Shown here one piece after another: positions 7,054 to 15,890 of a stretch of DNA of 56,239 bases. How positions within the stretch are numbered: the stretch's first letter is position 1; every line of letters begins with the position of its first letter. The notes beneath the pieces were generated by a model. The model was not told the origin of the DNA. It made no database searches and worked only from the letters and a program-made list of their open reading frames with translations. Position numbers and translations under genes: made by a program. The stretch comes from [Eubacterium] saphenum (lineage in GTDB: Bacteria > Bacillota > Clostridia > Lachnospirales > Anaerotignaceae), in assembly GCA_004557645.1 (NCBI GenBank), contig SFGI01000010.1, positions 1 through 56,239 of the forward strand. Reading direction: 5' to 3'.

Positions 7054-8232
7054 TTACAGTCTTTCCTTGAATACGTCTACCATATCCAGTTTTTCCCAAG
7101 GCAGATCCAGGTCTGTTCTGCCGAAGTGACCATAAGCAGCTACCTGTTTATAGATAGGTCTGCGCAGGTCGAAGTTTTTGATAATAGCAGCGGGACGCAG
7201 GTCGAAGTTTTTGTTTACGATTTCTGTGATTTCCTCATCGGAAATTTTACCTGTGCCGTAAGTGTTTACCAGAATGGAAACGGGCTTTGCTACGCCGATG
7301 GCATAAGCAAGCTGTACTTCGCATTTGGTTGCGATGCCGCTGGCAACGATATTTTTTGCAACGTGTCTTGCTGCGTAGCAAGCGGAACGGTCAACCTTTG
7401 TAGGGTCTTTGCCGGAGAAGGCACCGCCGCCGTGGGCTGCATAGCCACCGTAGGTATCAACGATGATCTTTCTGCCTGTCAGGCCGGAGTCGCCCATGGG
7501 GCCGCCGATCACGAATCTGCCGGTAGGGTTGATGTAGTATTTTGTATTATCATCCAGCAGTTCTGCGGGGATGACTTTCTTTACTACGTTTTCGATGATG
7601 TCCTTTTCGATCTGGCTGTGTTCCACATCGGGGTCATGCTGAGAAGATACAACAACTGTGTCCACTCTTGCAGGCTTATCATCGATATATTCTACAGTTA
7701 CCTGTGCCTTGCCATCGGGGCGCAGGTATGCCAGTGTGCCGTTTTTACGCACTTCTGTCAGTCTTCTTGTCAGTTTGTGGGACAGGGAGATAGGCAGAGG
7801 CATCAGTTCTTCTGTTTCGTCGCAAGCGAAACCGAACATCATACCCTGGTCGCCGGCACCTGTATCAAATTCGCTGTCATCTTCGCCATTCTTGTTTTCC
7901 AGAGAATGGTCAACGCCCATAGCGATATCGGGGGACTGACCATGGATGGCTGTCAGCACGGAACAGGTTTCGCTGTCGAAGCCGAATTTTGCTCTGGTAT
8001 AGCCGATTTCTTCCAGTGTTTCTCTAACGATTTTTTCTACGTCTACATAAGCGTCTGTTGTGATTTCGCCCATAACGAAAACCACGCCTGTTGTTGTGCA
8101 TGTTTCACAGGCTACACGTGCATTGGGGTCTTTTGCCAGCAGTGCGTCCAGCACGCCGTCGGAAATCTGGTCACAGATCTTATCGGGATGCCCCTCTGTA
8201 ACAGATTCGGATGTGAATAATCTTCTGCTCAT
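7054..8232 (-). CDS. metK: S-adenosylmethionine synthetase MetK
   Basis: A 392-residue enzyme that makes SAM from methionine and ATP. It shows TSESVTEGHPDK at the N-terminus, GAGDQGMMFG and the P-loop-like GGGAFSGKDPTKVDRS, all diagnostic. The start at 8232 follows AAAGGAGAACAGAA; the 23-residue upstream extension lacks an SD. Expression is controlled by a SAM-I riboswitch 340 bp upstream, giving end-product feedback. Confidence 0.98.
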   Translation of the reverse strand: MSRRLFTSESVTEGHPDKICDQISDGVLDALLAKDPNARVACETCTTTGVVFVMGEITTDAYVDVEKIVRETLEEIGYTRAKFGFDSETCSVLTAIHGQSPDIAMGVDHSLENKNGEDDSEFDTGAGDQGMMFGFACDETEELMPLPISLSHKLTRRLTEVRKNGTLAYLRPDGKAQVTVEYIDDKPARVDTVVVSSQHDPDVEHSQIEKDIIENVVKKVIPAELLDDNTKYYINPTGRFVIGGPMGDSGLTGRKIIVDTYGGYAAHGGGAFSGKDPTKVDRSACYAARHVAKNIVASGIATKCEVQLAYAIGVAKPVSILVNTYGTGKISDEEITEIVNKNFDLRPAAIIKNFDLRRPIYKQVAAYGHFGRTDLDLPWEKLDMVDVFKERL

Positions 8233-8573
8233 TTTCTGTTCTCCTTTTAAATACGAAATATACGGTAAATTGATAAATGTATTCGTATGATTGCCATGCA
8301 ATCATACTCATAATGGGCTGGTATCTGACGATACCTTTGTTTTTCGTCCGAAAAACAATTTGCCATCCATCCTATGGATGCCAAACGCCCTGTAAATAAA
8401 GTTTTATTTAAGGAGAGACTTGTCTGAATTGTTTTTACGGGAAACCCATTCGTAAGGCTTTGCCTTACTCATGTCCTTGCTCCGCAAGTCCCATCCCACG
8501 TTCCTCTCTCCTGCGTTCTGCAAGCAGACGCAGCAAACCCGAACGCGATCTGTGGTTTTCTCCGCTTTCCAAC
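8233..8573 (-). other. Long metK leader downstream of the riboswitch
   Basis: A 341-nt untranslated stretch between the riboswitch terminator and metK. It contains an imperfect hairpin at 8359-8385 (TTTGCCATCCAT/ATGGATGCCAAA, one mismatch) and GTAAGGC/GCCTTAC at 8452-8468. No coding region is supported. This is unusually long for metK, where the SAM-I terminator often lies close to the gene. Confidence 0.6.
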
Positions 8574-8704
8574 AAAAAAAGCCCTCTCAGGGGCTTCTAC
8601 GTCAATCTCATCTTCCGCAAATATATGCGGGGGAATTAGCACCGATGCGTTTCCGCCGGTTGCCGGGTGTCACAGGGCCCTGTCCCTCAACCACTCTTGA
8701 TAAG
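8574..8704 (-). promoter_or_regulatory. SAM-I (S-box) riboswitch with terminator
   Basis: On the minus strand the leader begins CTTATCAAGAG, then GGTTGAGGGA, GGGCCC, the conserved CCCGGCAACC, and GCATCGGTGCTAATTCC. This is the canonical order of P1, the kink-turn/P2 arm, P3 and the core of the S-box aptamer. It ends in the stem AGCCC/GGGCT (8581-8596) with T7, an intrinsic terminator. SAM binding should favour termination and so shut off metK. Confidence 0.95.
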
Positions 8705-8726
8705 TCCTTTATTTACTTCCTGTAGT

Positions 8727-8756
8727 ATTTTACAGGGGAAAGACTATGTCTGTCAA
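8727..8756 (-). promoter_or_regulatory. Promoter of the SAM riboswitch/metK transcript
   Basis: TTGACA (8756-8751), an 18-bp spacer, TAAAAT (8732-8727). It lies about 25 bp upstream of the first riboswitch base. Confidence 0.8.
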
Positions 8757-8842
8757 TAAAAATTCTGCCGTTTCCAATAATTCCCACAGATTGCATAGGG
8801 AAATGCAGGAAAACGACGGAAAAACAAGACATTTTCACAACA

Positions 8843-9334
8843 TCAGCCACTGATCTTTGCCGCCAGAAAAGCTGCTGCCGCCTCCATGCCATCCAAATCC
8901 TCCCCATCGAAGCGACCTGTCACAGGGCTGTCGATATCCAGAACGCCAAGGACTTCGCCAGCTTCATTCAGCAGAGGTACCACAATCTCAGAATTGGAAT
9001 TGCAGTCACAGGCGATATGCCCGGGGAAGCAATGGACATCTGCCACCAGCTGTGTTTTCTTTTGGGCCCAGCCGGCACCGCAGACCCCTTTGCCATAGGC
9101 GATACGGCTGACAGCAGGCTTGCCCTGAAAAGGCCCCAGCACCAATTCTTCCCCCTGCACCAGATAAAAGCCTACCCAGTTGATGTGTTCCAAAGCCACA
9201 CCCAAAACGGAGGATGCATTGGCAAGGATAGCCGTCCGGTCTGTTTCGTTTTCTGTATATAATTTCAGCTGTTCCAGCAGAAGAGCGTAAAACGCCTTTT
9301 TTTCCGCAGGATATTCCACAGGGATATATGCCAT
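8843..9334 (-). CDS. msrC: GAF-domain free methionine-(R)-sulfoxide reductase
   Basis: A 163-residue cytoplasmic enzyme that reduces free Met-R-sulfoxide. It shows the fRMsr signatures NWVGFYL, LGPFQGKPA, GKGVCG and GHIACDCNSNSEIVVPL, with cysteines in the KGVC and HIAC positions that form the catalytic disulfide in the family. Start: ATG at 9334 after AAAGGA; the ATG three codons earlier lies too close to that SD. It is monocistronic and adjacent to metK, so both genes touch methionine metabolism. Confidence 0.92.
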   Translation of the reverse strand: MAYIPVEYPAEKKAFYALLLEQLKLYTENETDRTAILANASSVLGVALEHINWVGFYLVQGEELVLGPFQGKPAVSRIAYGKGVCGAGWAQKKTQLVADVHCFPGHIACDCNSNSEIVVPLLNEAGEVLGVLDIDSPVTGRFDGEDLDGMEAAAAFLAAKISG

Positions 9335-9375
9335 AAAAATCATTCCTTTCGGTTGCTATTTCAACAAATATAAAA

Positions 9376-9401
9376 ATAGGAAACCATAAATGGCTTCCTA
9401 T
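9376..9401 (-). terminator. Terminator of the siroheme operon
   Basis: The stem ATAGGAAGCC/GGTTTCCTAT with a six-base loop (plus strand 9376-9401), followed on the minus strand by TTTTA. It overlaps the last bases of the DUF89 gene and ends the long minus-strand operon. Confidence 0.85.
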
Positions 9402-10270
9402 GTCAAGTCTCTTTCATTGATGAATACCCCGCTGAACTGGGGCAGACCGAACCGTTCCATGAACCACTGACATTTGCAAAGGAACAGATAATAAATGTTC
9501 AGACCGCAGCCGTGAAGGCTTTCAAAATTGCCCTGTCCCTTGGAAACAAGGATATCTGCTTCGTCGATGGCTTTTTTTGCTTCGGCGCAGACCCAAGGGA
9601 GATATGTACCGGCGATATTTGTACCATTGGGGAGGACTCTGCCCAAAGCATCCATGCCCACCTGCAGGGCATCCTCCATAGTGGCATCGTTCAAAACAGG
9701 CTCTCCCCGAACGATAATTGTCCGTTCTATCTGGGGTGCAGCGGCGGCAATGGTCTCCAAAAGGAGCTTATCCAATAAGATTTCGCCGCAGTTATCCGTC
9801 AGATAGACCAACTTCTTCGCCGTTTTCAGGTCTTTCGTAAATTTTGCATAGGTTTCCGGGGACAACGGCAAGGTTTCTGCCTGTTCCAGAAAGGCTTCCA
9901 GTTTTTCATCATCCACACTGCCCAAGGCACCAAAATCGATATAGTTCCCGATTTGGGCATAGCGCAAAGCCAGCGAAAGAGAATCGGAGGAAGCATTGAT
10001 TTTATTGCGAATTTCTGTCTCTTTTTCCAACAGCATGGCATTGTAGCCCTTTTTCAGCTCATCGAAGCTGAAAGGCTTGCCGAAATATGCCTCATGCAGT
10101 CTGCCGATATAGGAAAGGAGGACAGGGGCAGGTTCTTCTGCCGCCTTTTCTGCGATGATGCCCAGCACCTTCCCCAGATATTCCGCCTTTTTCTCTTCAT
10201 TTGGTTCTTTTTTGATGCCTTCTGCCTGTCTTTTTACCAGGCAATGCATACATTCCGCACTGACCTTCAT
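9398..10270 (-). CDS. DUF89 / damage-control phosphatase family protein
   Basis: A 290-residue protein of the DUF89/ARMT1 family of metal-dependent phosphatases, thought to remove damaged or overflow phosphometabolites. Motifs in order: CMHCLVKRQ at the N-terminus, LTDNCGEILLD (metal-binding Asp/Asn), RGEPVLNDATMEDA, and ILVSKGQGNFESL. The prokaryotic subgroup with N-terminal Cys fits. Its start overlaps the upstream glycosylase stop by 4 bp (ATGA), so it is coupled to the siroheme operon. Its physiological substrate is unknown. Confidence 0.88.
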   Translation of the reverse strand: MKVSAECMHCLVKRQAEGIKKEPNEEKKAEYLGKVLGIIAEKAAEEPAPVLLSYIGRLHEAYFGKPFSFDELKKGYNAMLLEKETEIRNKINASSDSLSLALRYAQIGNYIDFGALGSVDDEKLEAFLEQAETLPLSPETYAKFTKDLKTAKKLVYLTDNCGEILLDKLLLETIAAAAPQIERTIIVRGEPVLNDATMEDALQVGMDALGRVLPNGTNIAGTYLPWVCAEAKKAIDEADILVSKGQGNFESLHGCGLNIYYLFLCKCQWFMERFGLPQFSGVFINERDLT

Positions 10271-10800
10271 TGGCTGTCACCTTCTTTTCCGATCAGGGGC
10301 AAAAGGGCTTCGCCCCATGTCTCCACCAACTTTTCCAGCTTCCATGCCGCATTGGCAGGACTGGTGGAGGGCATTTGCAATGCTTCGATGCCCAGTCGTT
10401 TTTCCTGATATTTTTTATATAATTTATAAGCCGTGCCGCCGTTGCAGAGGATGGGGACCTTCCCCGTCACCGCCAAAATCCGTTCCAAGTCGGCAGGCTC
10501 CACGTTTCGGATGCTGCTGTCGCTGCTGCCAATGATATCACAGCTATGGATGACATCATGCAAGGCGATATGGTTTCCCAGCAGGAGGGTTTTCTTTTCT
10601 TCTATAGTCTGGGGGATTTTCTCCCCCGTCACTGCCGCCAGCATCTTCCAGAAGCGGTTCTGGGGATGCCCGTAATAGAACCCCACCTCTCTGGATTTAC
10701 GGGAAGGGGCTGTGCCTAAAATCAGCACTTTGCAATTTTCATCGCAGACAGGGGCAAATTCCTGGGTCACCCGTTCCCATTTCCCTTCGTCCTTTTTCAT
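10267..10800 (-). CDS. DNA-deoxyinosine glycosylase (UDG superfamily, family 6-like)
   Basis: A 177-residue uracil-DNA-glycosylase-fold protein. The first motif is LILGTAPSRKSRE, followed by YYGHPQNRFWKML, SCDIIGSSDSSI and the late STSPANAAW loop, which together match the hypoxanthine-DNA glycosylase family. It should remove hypoxanthine arising from adenine deamination. It begins 4 bp after the hemB stop and overlaps the next gene by 4 bp, so it sits inside a tetrapyrrole operon with no obvious functional link. Confidence 0.85.
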   Translation of the reverse strand: MKKDEGKWERVTQEFAPVCDENCKVLILGTAPSRKSREVGFYYGHPQNRFWKMLAAVTGEKIPQTIEEKKTLLLGNHIALHDVIHSCDIIGSSDSSIRNVEPADLERILAVTGKVPILCNGGTAYKLYKKYQEKRLGIEALQMPSTSPANAAWKLEKLVETWGEALLPLIGKEGDSQ

Positions 10801-10804
10801 GGTA

Positions 10805-11770
10805 TCAGCCTTCTTTCAGCCACTTTGCCGCATCCAAGGCATGATAGGTGATGAGAATGGTAGCACCTGCCCGCTTCATGGCGATCAGGTTTTCCATAAC
10901 GATACGCTTTTCATCAATCCATCCCATCTGTGCCGCCGCCTTCACCATGGCATATTCGCCGCTGACGTTATAGACCGCCAAGGGCAGATCGAACCGCTGG
11001 GCCGCCGCTTCCACCACATCCAGATACGCCAGCGCAGGCTTCACGATATATAGATCCGCCCCTTCTTCGATATCATCGGCGATCTCCCGCATGGCTTCTC
11101 TTTTGTTGCAGACATCCATCTGATAGGAGCGTCTGTCCCCAAACTGGGGAGCAGAGTGAGCCGCATCCCGAAAAGGGCCGTAATAGCCGGAGGCAAATTT
11201 GGCACTATAAGCCATGATGGGAATATGGATGAACCCATTTTCATCCAAGGCCTGACGGATGGCCGCCACACGCCCGTCCATCATATCGGAAGGGGCAATG
11301 ATATCCGCCCCCGCCTGGGCCAAAGTAACGCTCATCTTCGCCAACAGGGGCAGGGTTTCGTCGTTCAAAATATGACAGCCGTCTACCAAGCCGCAATGGC
11401 CATGGGAAGTATATTCGCACAGGCAAACGTCGGCAATGACCAGCAATTCGGGATATCTTTCCTTGATATGGCGAATGGCCCTCTGGGTGATGCCGTCGGG
11501 GGCATAGGCCTGGGAACCCACCTCGTCTTTTTCCCCGGGGATACCGAAAATCAGCACCCCGGCAATGCCGCTTTCTTTTACTTCTGTCAGCATTTCATCC
11601 ATGCGGTCGATGGAATATTGATAGACCCCCGGCATAGATGGAATGGGGTTTTTGATATTTTCTCCTTCGATGATAAAAATGGGATAGATCATTTCTTCCG
11701 CAGCCACTCTTGTTTCCCGCACCATGCGGCGCATGGCTTCGGAGCTGCGCAGTCTCCTGAATCTTCTCAC
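10805..11770 (-). CDS. hemB: Porphobilinogen synthase (delta-aminolevulinate dehydratase)
   Basis: A 321-residue enzyme condensing two 5-aminolevulinates to porphobilinogen. Visible are the metal-site region VCLCEYTSHGHCG, the Schiff-base lysine region MAYSAKFASGYYGPFRDAA and the second lysine in YIVKPALAYLD. Its start overlaps the cobA-hemD stop by 4 bp. No hemA or hemL is in the window, so aminolevulinate is made elsewhere. Confidence 0.97.
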   Translation of the reverse strand: MRRFRRLRSSEAMRRMVRETRVAAEEMIYPIFIIEGENIKNPIPSMPGVYQYSIDRMDEMLTEVKESGIAGVLIFGIPGEKDEVGSQAYAPDGITQRAIRHIKERYPELLVIADVCLCEYTSHGHCGLVDGCHILNDETLPLLAKMSVTLAQAGADIIAPSDMMDGRVAAIRQALDENGFIHIPIMAYSAKFASGYYGPFRDAAHSAPQFGDRRSYQMDVCNKREAMREIADDIEEGADLYIVKPALAYLDVVEAAAQRFDLPLAVYNVSGEYAMVKAAAQMGWIDEKRIVMENLIAMKRAGATILITYHALDAAKWLKEG

Positions 11771-13266
11771 TTTTCTACCTCCTTCAATATTGCTTCGACC
11801 ACACCGTCCACGTTGAAGGTCTCCGCTGTGATCTTCTCATAATCGCCGTATTTTTTCAGCATCTTTCTGGTGGAAGTGCCAATGCAGACGGCCTTTGTGC
11901 CATCGGGAATGGTGCCGCCGTTTTCCATGAACCCACGAACACCGGAGCCGCTGGCAAAGGTGATGAAATCCATCTCCTGCACCTTTTCATTGGCAGTACG
12001 GCGTTTTTCCTCGTCCACCAGAATATCGTAAATCTTCACATCGCTATATGTCATGCCTGCCGCATCCAGTACCTCCGTCAAAATTTCGGAGCCCTGTTCC
12101 GCCCGCAGGATCAATAGCTTTTCTTCTTTTCCGACCATCTGACAAAGCCCCTTAGCAAGGCTTTCCACATCGTATTTTTCCGGCAGATAGGCAGGATAGA
12201 TGCCCCTCTTTTCCAGAGCCGCCGCCGTGCCTGTGCCGATGACGGCAAACTTTAGCCCTGCTAAGCTGCGGATATCCAGTTTCAGCTTTTTCAGATAGTC
12301 GAAGAAAATATCCACTCCGTTGGGGCTGGTGAATACCGCCCAAGGGTATTCGGATACCCTTTCCAAGGCTTCCTCCAGCATTTTATTTTCCTGATAGGGC
12401 ACAAGGGTGGAATAATCCATTTCCGCCACCTCTGCCCCCAACTCTTCCAATCTGTCCCGCAGCTTTCTGGTGATGGATTTTGTCCCCGTCACCCCGATTT
12501 TCACCCCATGAAGGGGATAGGGGATGGTTCCCGTAAAATCCAGTCCTGCCGTTTCGCCAATGACAATGACTGCAGGGGCTTCCAATTCTGCTTTTCGCAC
12601 CTCCGCCGCCAAATCGCCCAATTTCCCGCGAACGGTTTTCTGCTGGGGCGTTGTTCCCTTGGAAATGACCGCCGCAGGGGTATGGGCATCTTTGCCTCCC
12701 AGAAGCAGCCCTTGGGTGATTTCTTCCAGATGATGCAAGCCCATGAGGAACACCAGCGTTCCTTCCAGCTTCGCCAAGGTATCCAGATTTTCCGTCAGGG
12801 TCGTTTCGCCGCCGGCTGCCGTGTGTCCTGTGATGACATGGAAGCTGCGGGCGGTTTTCCGATGGGTCACGGGGATGCCTGCCGCCGCAGGCACAGCGAT
12901 GGAGGAAGTCACACCGGAAACCACCTCATAGGGAATTTCCGCCCCCTGCAACGCCAAAATCTCCTCGCCCCCTCTGCCGAATACAAAGGGGTCGCCGCCT
13001 TTCAGCCGCACCACTGTTTTCCCTTCCTGTGCCTTTTTCACCAGAAGGGCATTGGTTTCTTCCTGGGGCAGGGAATGCCTGCCGTAACGCTTGCCCACAA
13101 AAATCTGCTCACAGCCCTGCTTGGTTTCCTCCAGCAACTTAGATGCCGCCAAATCATCATACAGCACCACATCGCATTTTCTCAGCAGCTTCAGCCCTTT
13201 CCATGTGATGAGTTCCGCATCGCCGCAGCCGGCCCCTACCAGATATACCATTCCTGTTTTGCTCAT
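11767..13266 (-). CDS. cobA-hemD: Uroporphyrinogen-III C-methyltransferase / uroporphyrinogen-III synthase fusion
   Basis: A 499-residue two-domain protein. Residues 1-240 are the SAM-dependent methyltransferase: VYLVGAGCGDAELIT, VRLKGGDPFVFGRGGEE, GIPVTHR and FLMGLHHLEEI. Residues about 245-499 are the HemD synthase (GVKIGVTGTKSI, AVFTSPNGVDIFF, TFASGSGVRGFME). The fusion closes uroporphyrinogen III and methylates it to precorrin-2, committing flux to siroheme or cobamides. This fusion is common in Clostridia. It overlaps hemC by 4 bp. Confidence 0.96.
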   Translation of the reverse strand: MSKTGMVYLVGAGCGDAELITWKGLKLLRKCDVVLYDDLAASKLLEETKQGCEQIFVGKRYGRHSLPQEETNALLVKKAQEGKTVVRLKGGDPFVFGRGGEEILALQGAEIPYEVVSGVTSSIAVPAAAGIPVTHRKTARSFHVITGHTAAGGETTLTENLDTLAKLEGTLVFLMGLHHLEEITQGLLLGGKDAHTPAAVISKGTTPQQKTVRGKLGDLAAEVRKAELEAPAVIVIGETAGLDFTGTIPYPLHGVKIGVTGTKSITRKLRDRLEELGAEVAEMDYSTLVPYQENKMLEEALERVSEYPWAVFTSPNGVDIFFDYLKKLKLDIRSLAGLKFAVIGTGTAAALEKRGIYPAYLPEKYDVESLAKGLCQMVGKEEKLLILRAEQGSEILTEVLDAAGMTYSDVKIYDILVDEEKRRTANEKVQEMDFITFASGSGVRGFMENGGTIPDGTKAVCIGTSTRKMLKKYGDYEKITAETFNVDGVVEAILKEVEK

Positions 13267-14120
13267 CCTCTTAACCTCCCAACGACCTCCGCTGCCAATT
13301 GCAATCTTTCCGCCACAGGGGCTGTGCCTTCGGCATAGGCTGTGCCATACATGGCCCGCAGGCGGATGGTATCCCCCGAAAGCTCCGCAAAGGCCGCCGC
13401 AGGCTCGCTGCAGTCGGCATTCAAAAGCATCAGCACTTCCCGTTCTGCTTCAAATACCCATCTGGTTTCCTCATGGGTCATTTTTCCGATCCATTCCGCC
13501 AATACAGGCCGTCCCTCTGCCACGATGATGCCCTGACAGGCAGCAGGCAGAAATTCCTCTGCAGAAAGGACACGGAAGGTATAGCCGTCCTCCTCCGTGA
13601 TGCCCATGCGGTCCAGCCCCGCTTTGGCAAGGATGATGGCATCAAAACAGCCGTTCATCAGCTTTTGCAGGCGGGTATGGATATTCCCCCGAATCAGCTT
13701 GCATTCCGCCCAGGGGAAGACCTTCGCCGCACATTGTTGCCGCCGCAGGCTGCCTGTTCCGATGGTCTTGCATTCCTCCGGTTTTCTGCCTTTGGGCATC
13801 ACCAGCACATCTCTGGGGTCATCCCGCTGCAATACGCCGATGATCTCCAGTCCTTCCGCCAGAAACAGGGGCAGATCCTTGCCGCTATGGATGGCGATAT
13901 CAATTTCATCATTTAAAATCATTTCTTCAAATTCGGAAGCAAAGAGCCCCTTTGCCCCGATTTCCCAAAGGGGCTTGTCCAAAATCTTATCCCCTCTGGT
14001 GTGGAAGGGGACGATTTCCGTTTCCAAGGCGGGATGGGCGTCTTGCAATGCCTGCAGAGCCATATCCGTCTGTTTGCGGGAAAGCTGACTTTTTCTGGTG
14101 CCCACTCTGATCTTATCCAT
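13263..14120 (-). CDS. hemC: Hydroxymethylbilane synthase
   Basis: A 285-residue enzyme that polymerises four porphobilinogens. It shows the N-terminal IRVGTRKSQLSRKQT, HSGKDLP, GTGSLRRQQ and the GIIVAEGR segment. The dipyrromethane-cofactor cysteine lies in the region of NADCSEPAAAF. It overlaps the upstream precorrin-2 dehydrogenase gene by 8 bp and the downstream fusion gene by 4 bp, giving tight coupling. Confidence 0.96.
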   Translation of the reverse strand: MDKIRVGTRKSQLSRKQTDMALQALQDAHPALETEIVPFHTRGDKILDKPLWEIGAKGLFASEFEEMILNDEIDIAIHSGKDLPLFLAEGLEIIGVLQRDDPRDVLVMPKGRKPEECKTIGTGSLRRQQCAAKVFPWAECKLIRGNIHTRLQKLMNGCFDAIILAKAGLDRMGITEEDGYTFRVLSAEEFLPAACQGIIVAEGRPVLAEWIGKMTHEETRWVFEAEREVLMLLNADCSEPAAAFAELSGDTIRLRAMYGTAYAEGTAPVAERLQLAAEVVGRLRG

Positions 14121-14736
14121 TTCGTTCCCCCTCCTTTCTTAGTATTGCATCGATCTCTTCTTCTGATACATTCCCCTCTTTTTCCAAAGCCAATGCAAAA
14201 ATTCTTTTAAATATCTGCTCTCGCTTTTTGATATCGGGGATTTCTGTTTTCACTCTTTGGCGTACATTCGCCAATAGCTCCACCACTTTATCGAAGCCTT
14301 CGGGAACGGCCTCCTCCACCCTTTTGCGGATAAACTGGGCTGCCAAAGGGCTGCCGCCGCCGCTGGAAAAGCCCGCTACAAATTCGCCCTTCTTCACCAA
14401 GGCAGGGAAGAAAAAGGTGCATTTTTCCCTATCGTCCACGATATTCACGGGGATGTTTCTTTCTTTGCAGAGAGAGGAAATTTCTGCGTTGACTGCTTCA
14501 TCATCCGTTGCGCCGATGACAAAAAGCATCCCATCGATATCTTGGGGCTGAAATTTACGCTGGATACGGCGGATGCCCGCCATTTCCTCCACTTCCCGAC
14601 AAAACGCAGGAGAAACGACGGTGATTTCCCCGCCAAAGGGCAGCAATTTTTCAATTTTTCTGAGGGCTACCATGCCGCCGCCCACCACAAGGCAGGGCTT
14701 TTGCCCGATCTCTATGAAAAAAGGGAAATAGCTCAT
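14113..14736 (-). CDS. Precorrin-2 dehydrogenase / sirohydrochlorin ferrochelatase-like protein
   Basis: A 207-residue NAD-binding protein resembling the N-terminal part of CysG and the SirC/Met8 group. It has a Rossmann motif, CLVVGGGMVALRK, then NIVDDREKCTFFFPALV and SSGGGSPLAAQFIR. It should oxidise precorrin-2 to sirohydrochlorin and may also insert iron. The start at 14736 is fixed by ACGGAGGAAAGACG; the longer frame runs back through a terminator hairpin. It is the second gene of the siroheme transcript. Confidence 0.92.
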   Translation of the reverse strand: MSYFPFFIEIGQKPCLVVGGGMVALRKIEKLLPFGGEITVVSPAFCREVEEMAGIRRIQRKFQPQDIDGMLFVIGATDDEAVNAEISSLCKERNIPVNIVDDREKCTFFFPALVKKGEFVAGFSSGGGSPLAAQFIRKRVEEAVPEGFDKVVELLANVRQRVKTEIPDIKKREQIFKRIFALALEKEGNVSEEEIDAILRKEGERNG

Positions 14737-14781
14737 CGTCTTTCCTCCGTTCTCTCTGTTTTGGTAAAGTTGCTTTTCTCG

Positions 14782-14816
14782 AAAAAATGCCGTCGGGCTT
14801 GCGCCAAACGGCATTT
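14782..14816 (-). terminator. Intra-operon terminator or attenuator after the AsrC-like gene
   Basis: The stem AAATGCCGT/ACGGCATTT (arms 14785-14793 and 14808-14816) with a T6 run on the minus strand. It lies between the AsrC-like gene and the siroheme genes and probably sets a lower level for the biosynthetic genes. Confidence 0.8.
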
Positions 14817-14838
14817 TCATTACTCAGTTTCGATGATT

Positions 14839-15768
14839 TTATTTTGCCAGAATTTCTTCTTTTCTTTCCAGCAGTTCGTTGGACAGGATCATTGCTTCCG
14901 CTTTGTCGAAGCCAACTCTGTCGATGGTTTCAGACAGACGTTCGCCGACATTGCCCTGGTCCTTGAAGAACAGCATTGTTTTATCTACAACATCCAGTAC
15001 TTCTTCCTTGGATGTGAACAGCTTGCTCATTTCTGTACCCTGGCCGACTTTTTTGCCCCATCTGCCGCCCAGTGTTACCTTGTAGCCTGTCACTTCTTCT
15101 GTCATAGCGCTGAAAGGACATTTTGCCAGTGTGACACATCTGCCGCATTTGATACATTTTTCTGTATCAAAGTTCAGCTTTTCGCCCTCTGCCTTTGTTG
15201 CTGCTTTCATGGGACAAACCTTTGCTACTACGCAGATTTTGCAGCTCTTGCATTTTTCTGCATCAAACTGGGGCTTTCTCTGACCGATGATACCTACGTC
15301 ATTCAGGTCTGGTTTTACGCAGTTGTTGGGGCAGCCGCCGGTTGCAATTTTGAATTTATGGGGCAGCTTTACATCCTTATAGCCGATGAAGAAACGATCG
15401 TGGATTTCTTCGCTCAGTTCGTAGGTATCATACAGACCATACTGGCAGGTTGTACCCTTACAGCTTACGATAGGTCTAACCTTTGCCCCTGTGCCGCCTA
15501 CCATCAGGCCGCCTTTTGCCATGTGAGCAATAAAATCGTCGATTTTATCGTAGGGAACGCCCTGAACCTCAATGGTCTGGCGTGTGGTCATGGCAATTTC
15601 GCTGCCGCCGAATTTTTCAGCACCTTCTGCAATGCAGTGCGCCTCTGCCGCTGTAATCTTACCGTTTTTTGTGATGACACGGATATTGAACAAATCTGTG
15701 CCTTTCTGATGCAGGCAGCCCATGCCTTTTACTCTTTTGATATCTTCCTTGCTTACTGTTACACTCAT
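14839..15768 (-). CDS. Siroheme/[4Fe-4S] sulfite-reductase-type protein (AsrC-like)
   Basis: A 309-residue protein combining a nitrite/sulfite reductase hemoprotein fold with a ferredoxin insert. The siroheme-cluster cysteines are in SCKGTTCQYG and GGCPNNCVKP. Between about residues 170 and 225 are two 4Fe-4S motifs, CKSCKICVVAKVC and CIKCGRCVTLAKC. This architecture matches anaerobic sulfite reductase subunit C. No AsrA or AsrB is adjacent, so substrate and electron donor are unproven. It leads the operon that makes its own cofactor. Confidence 0.85.
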   Translation of the reverse strand: MSVTVSKEDIKRVKGMGCLHQKGTDLFNIRVITKNGKITAAEAHCIAEGAEKFGGSEIAMTTRQTIEVQGVPYDKIDDFIAHMAKGGLMVGGTGAKVRPIVSCKGTTCQYGLYDTYELSEEIHDRFFIGYKDVKLPHKFKIATGGCPNNCVKPDLNDVGIIGQRKPQFDAEKCKSCKICVVAKVCPMKAATKAEGEKLNFDTEKCIKCGRCVTLAKCPFSAMTEEVTGYKVTLGGRWGKKVGQGTEMSKLFTSKEEVLDVVDKTMLFFKDQGNVGERLSETIDRVGFDKAEAMILSNELLERKEEILAK

Positions 15769-15890
15769 ACCAATCCCTCCAAAACCTCTTAACTACTTTC
15801 TTTCCGCTTTCCTATTAAATAAGTTCTTATTTCCTCTGTACTATAGCTTACACCTGTTTTTCGATAAAATCAAATTATTATTCTTTATGT

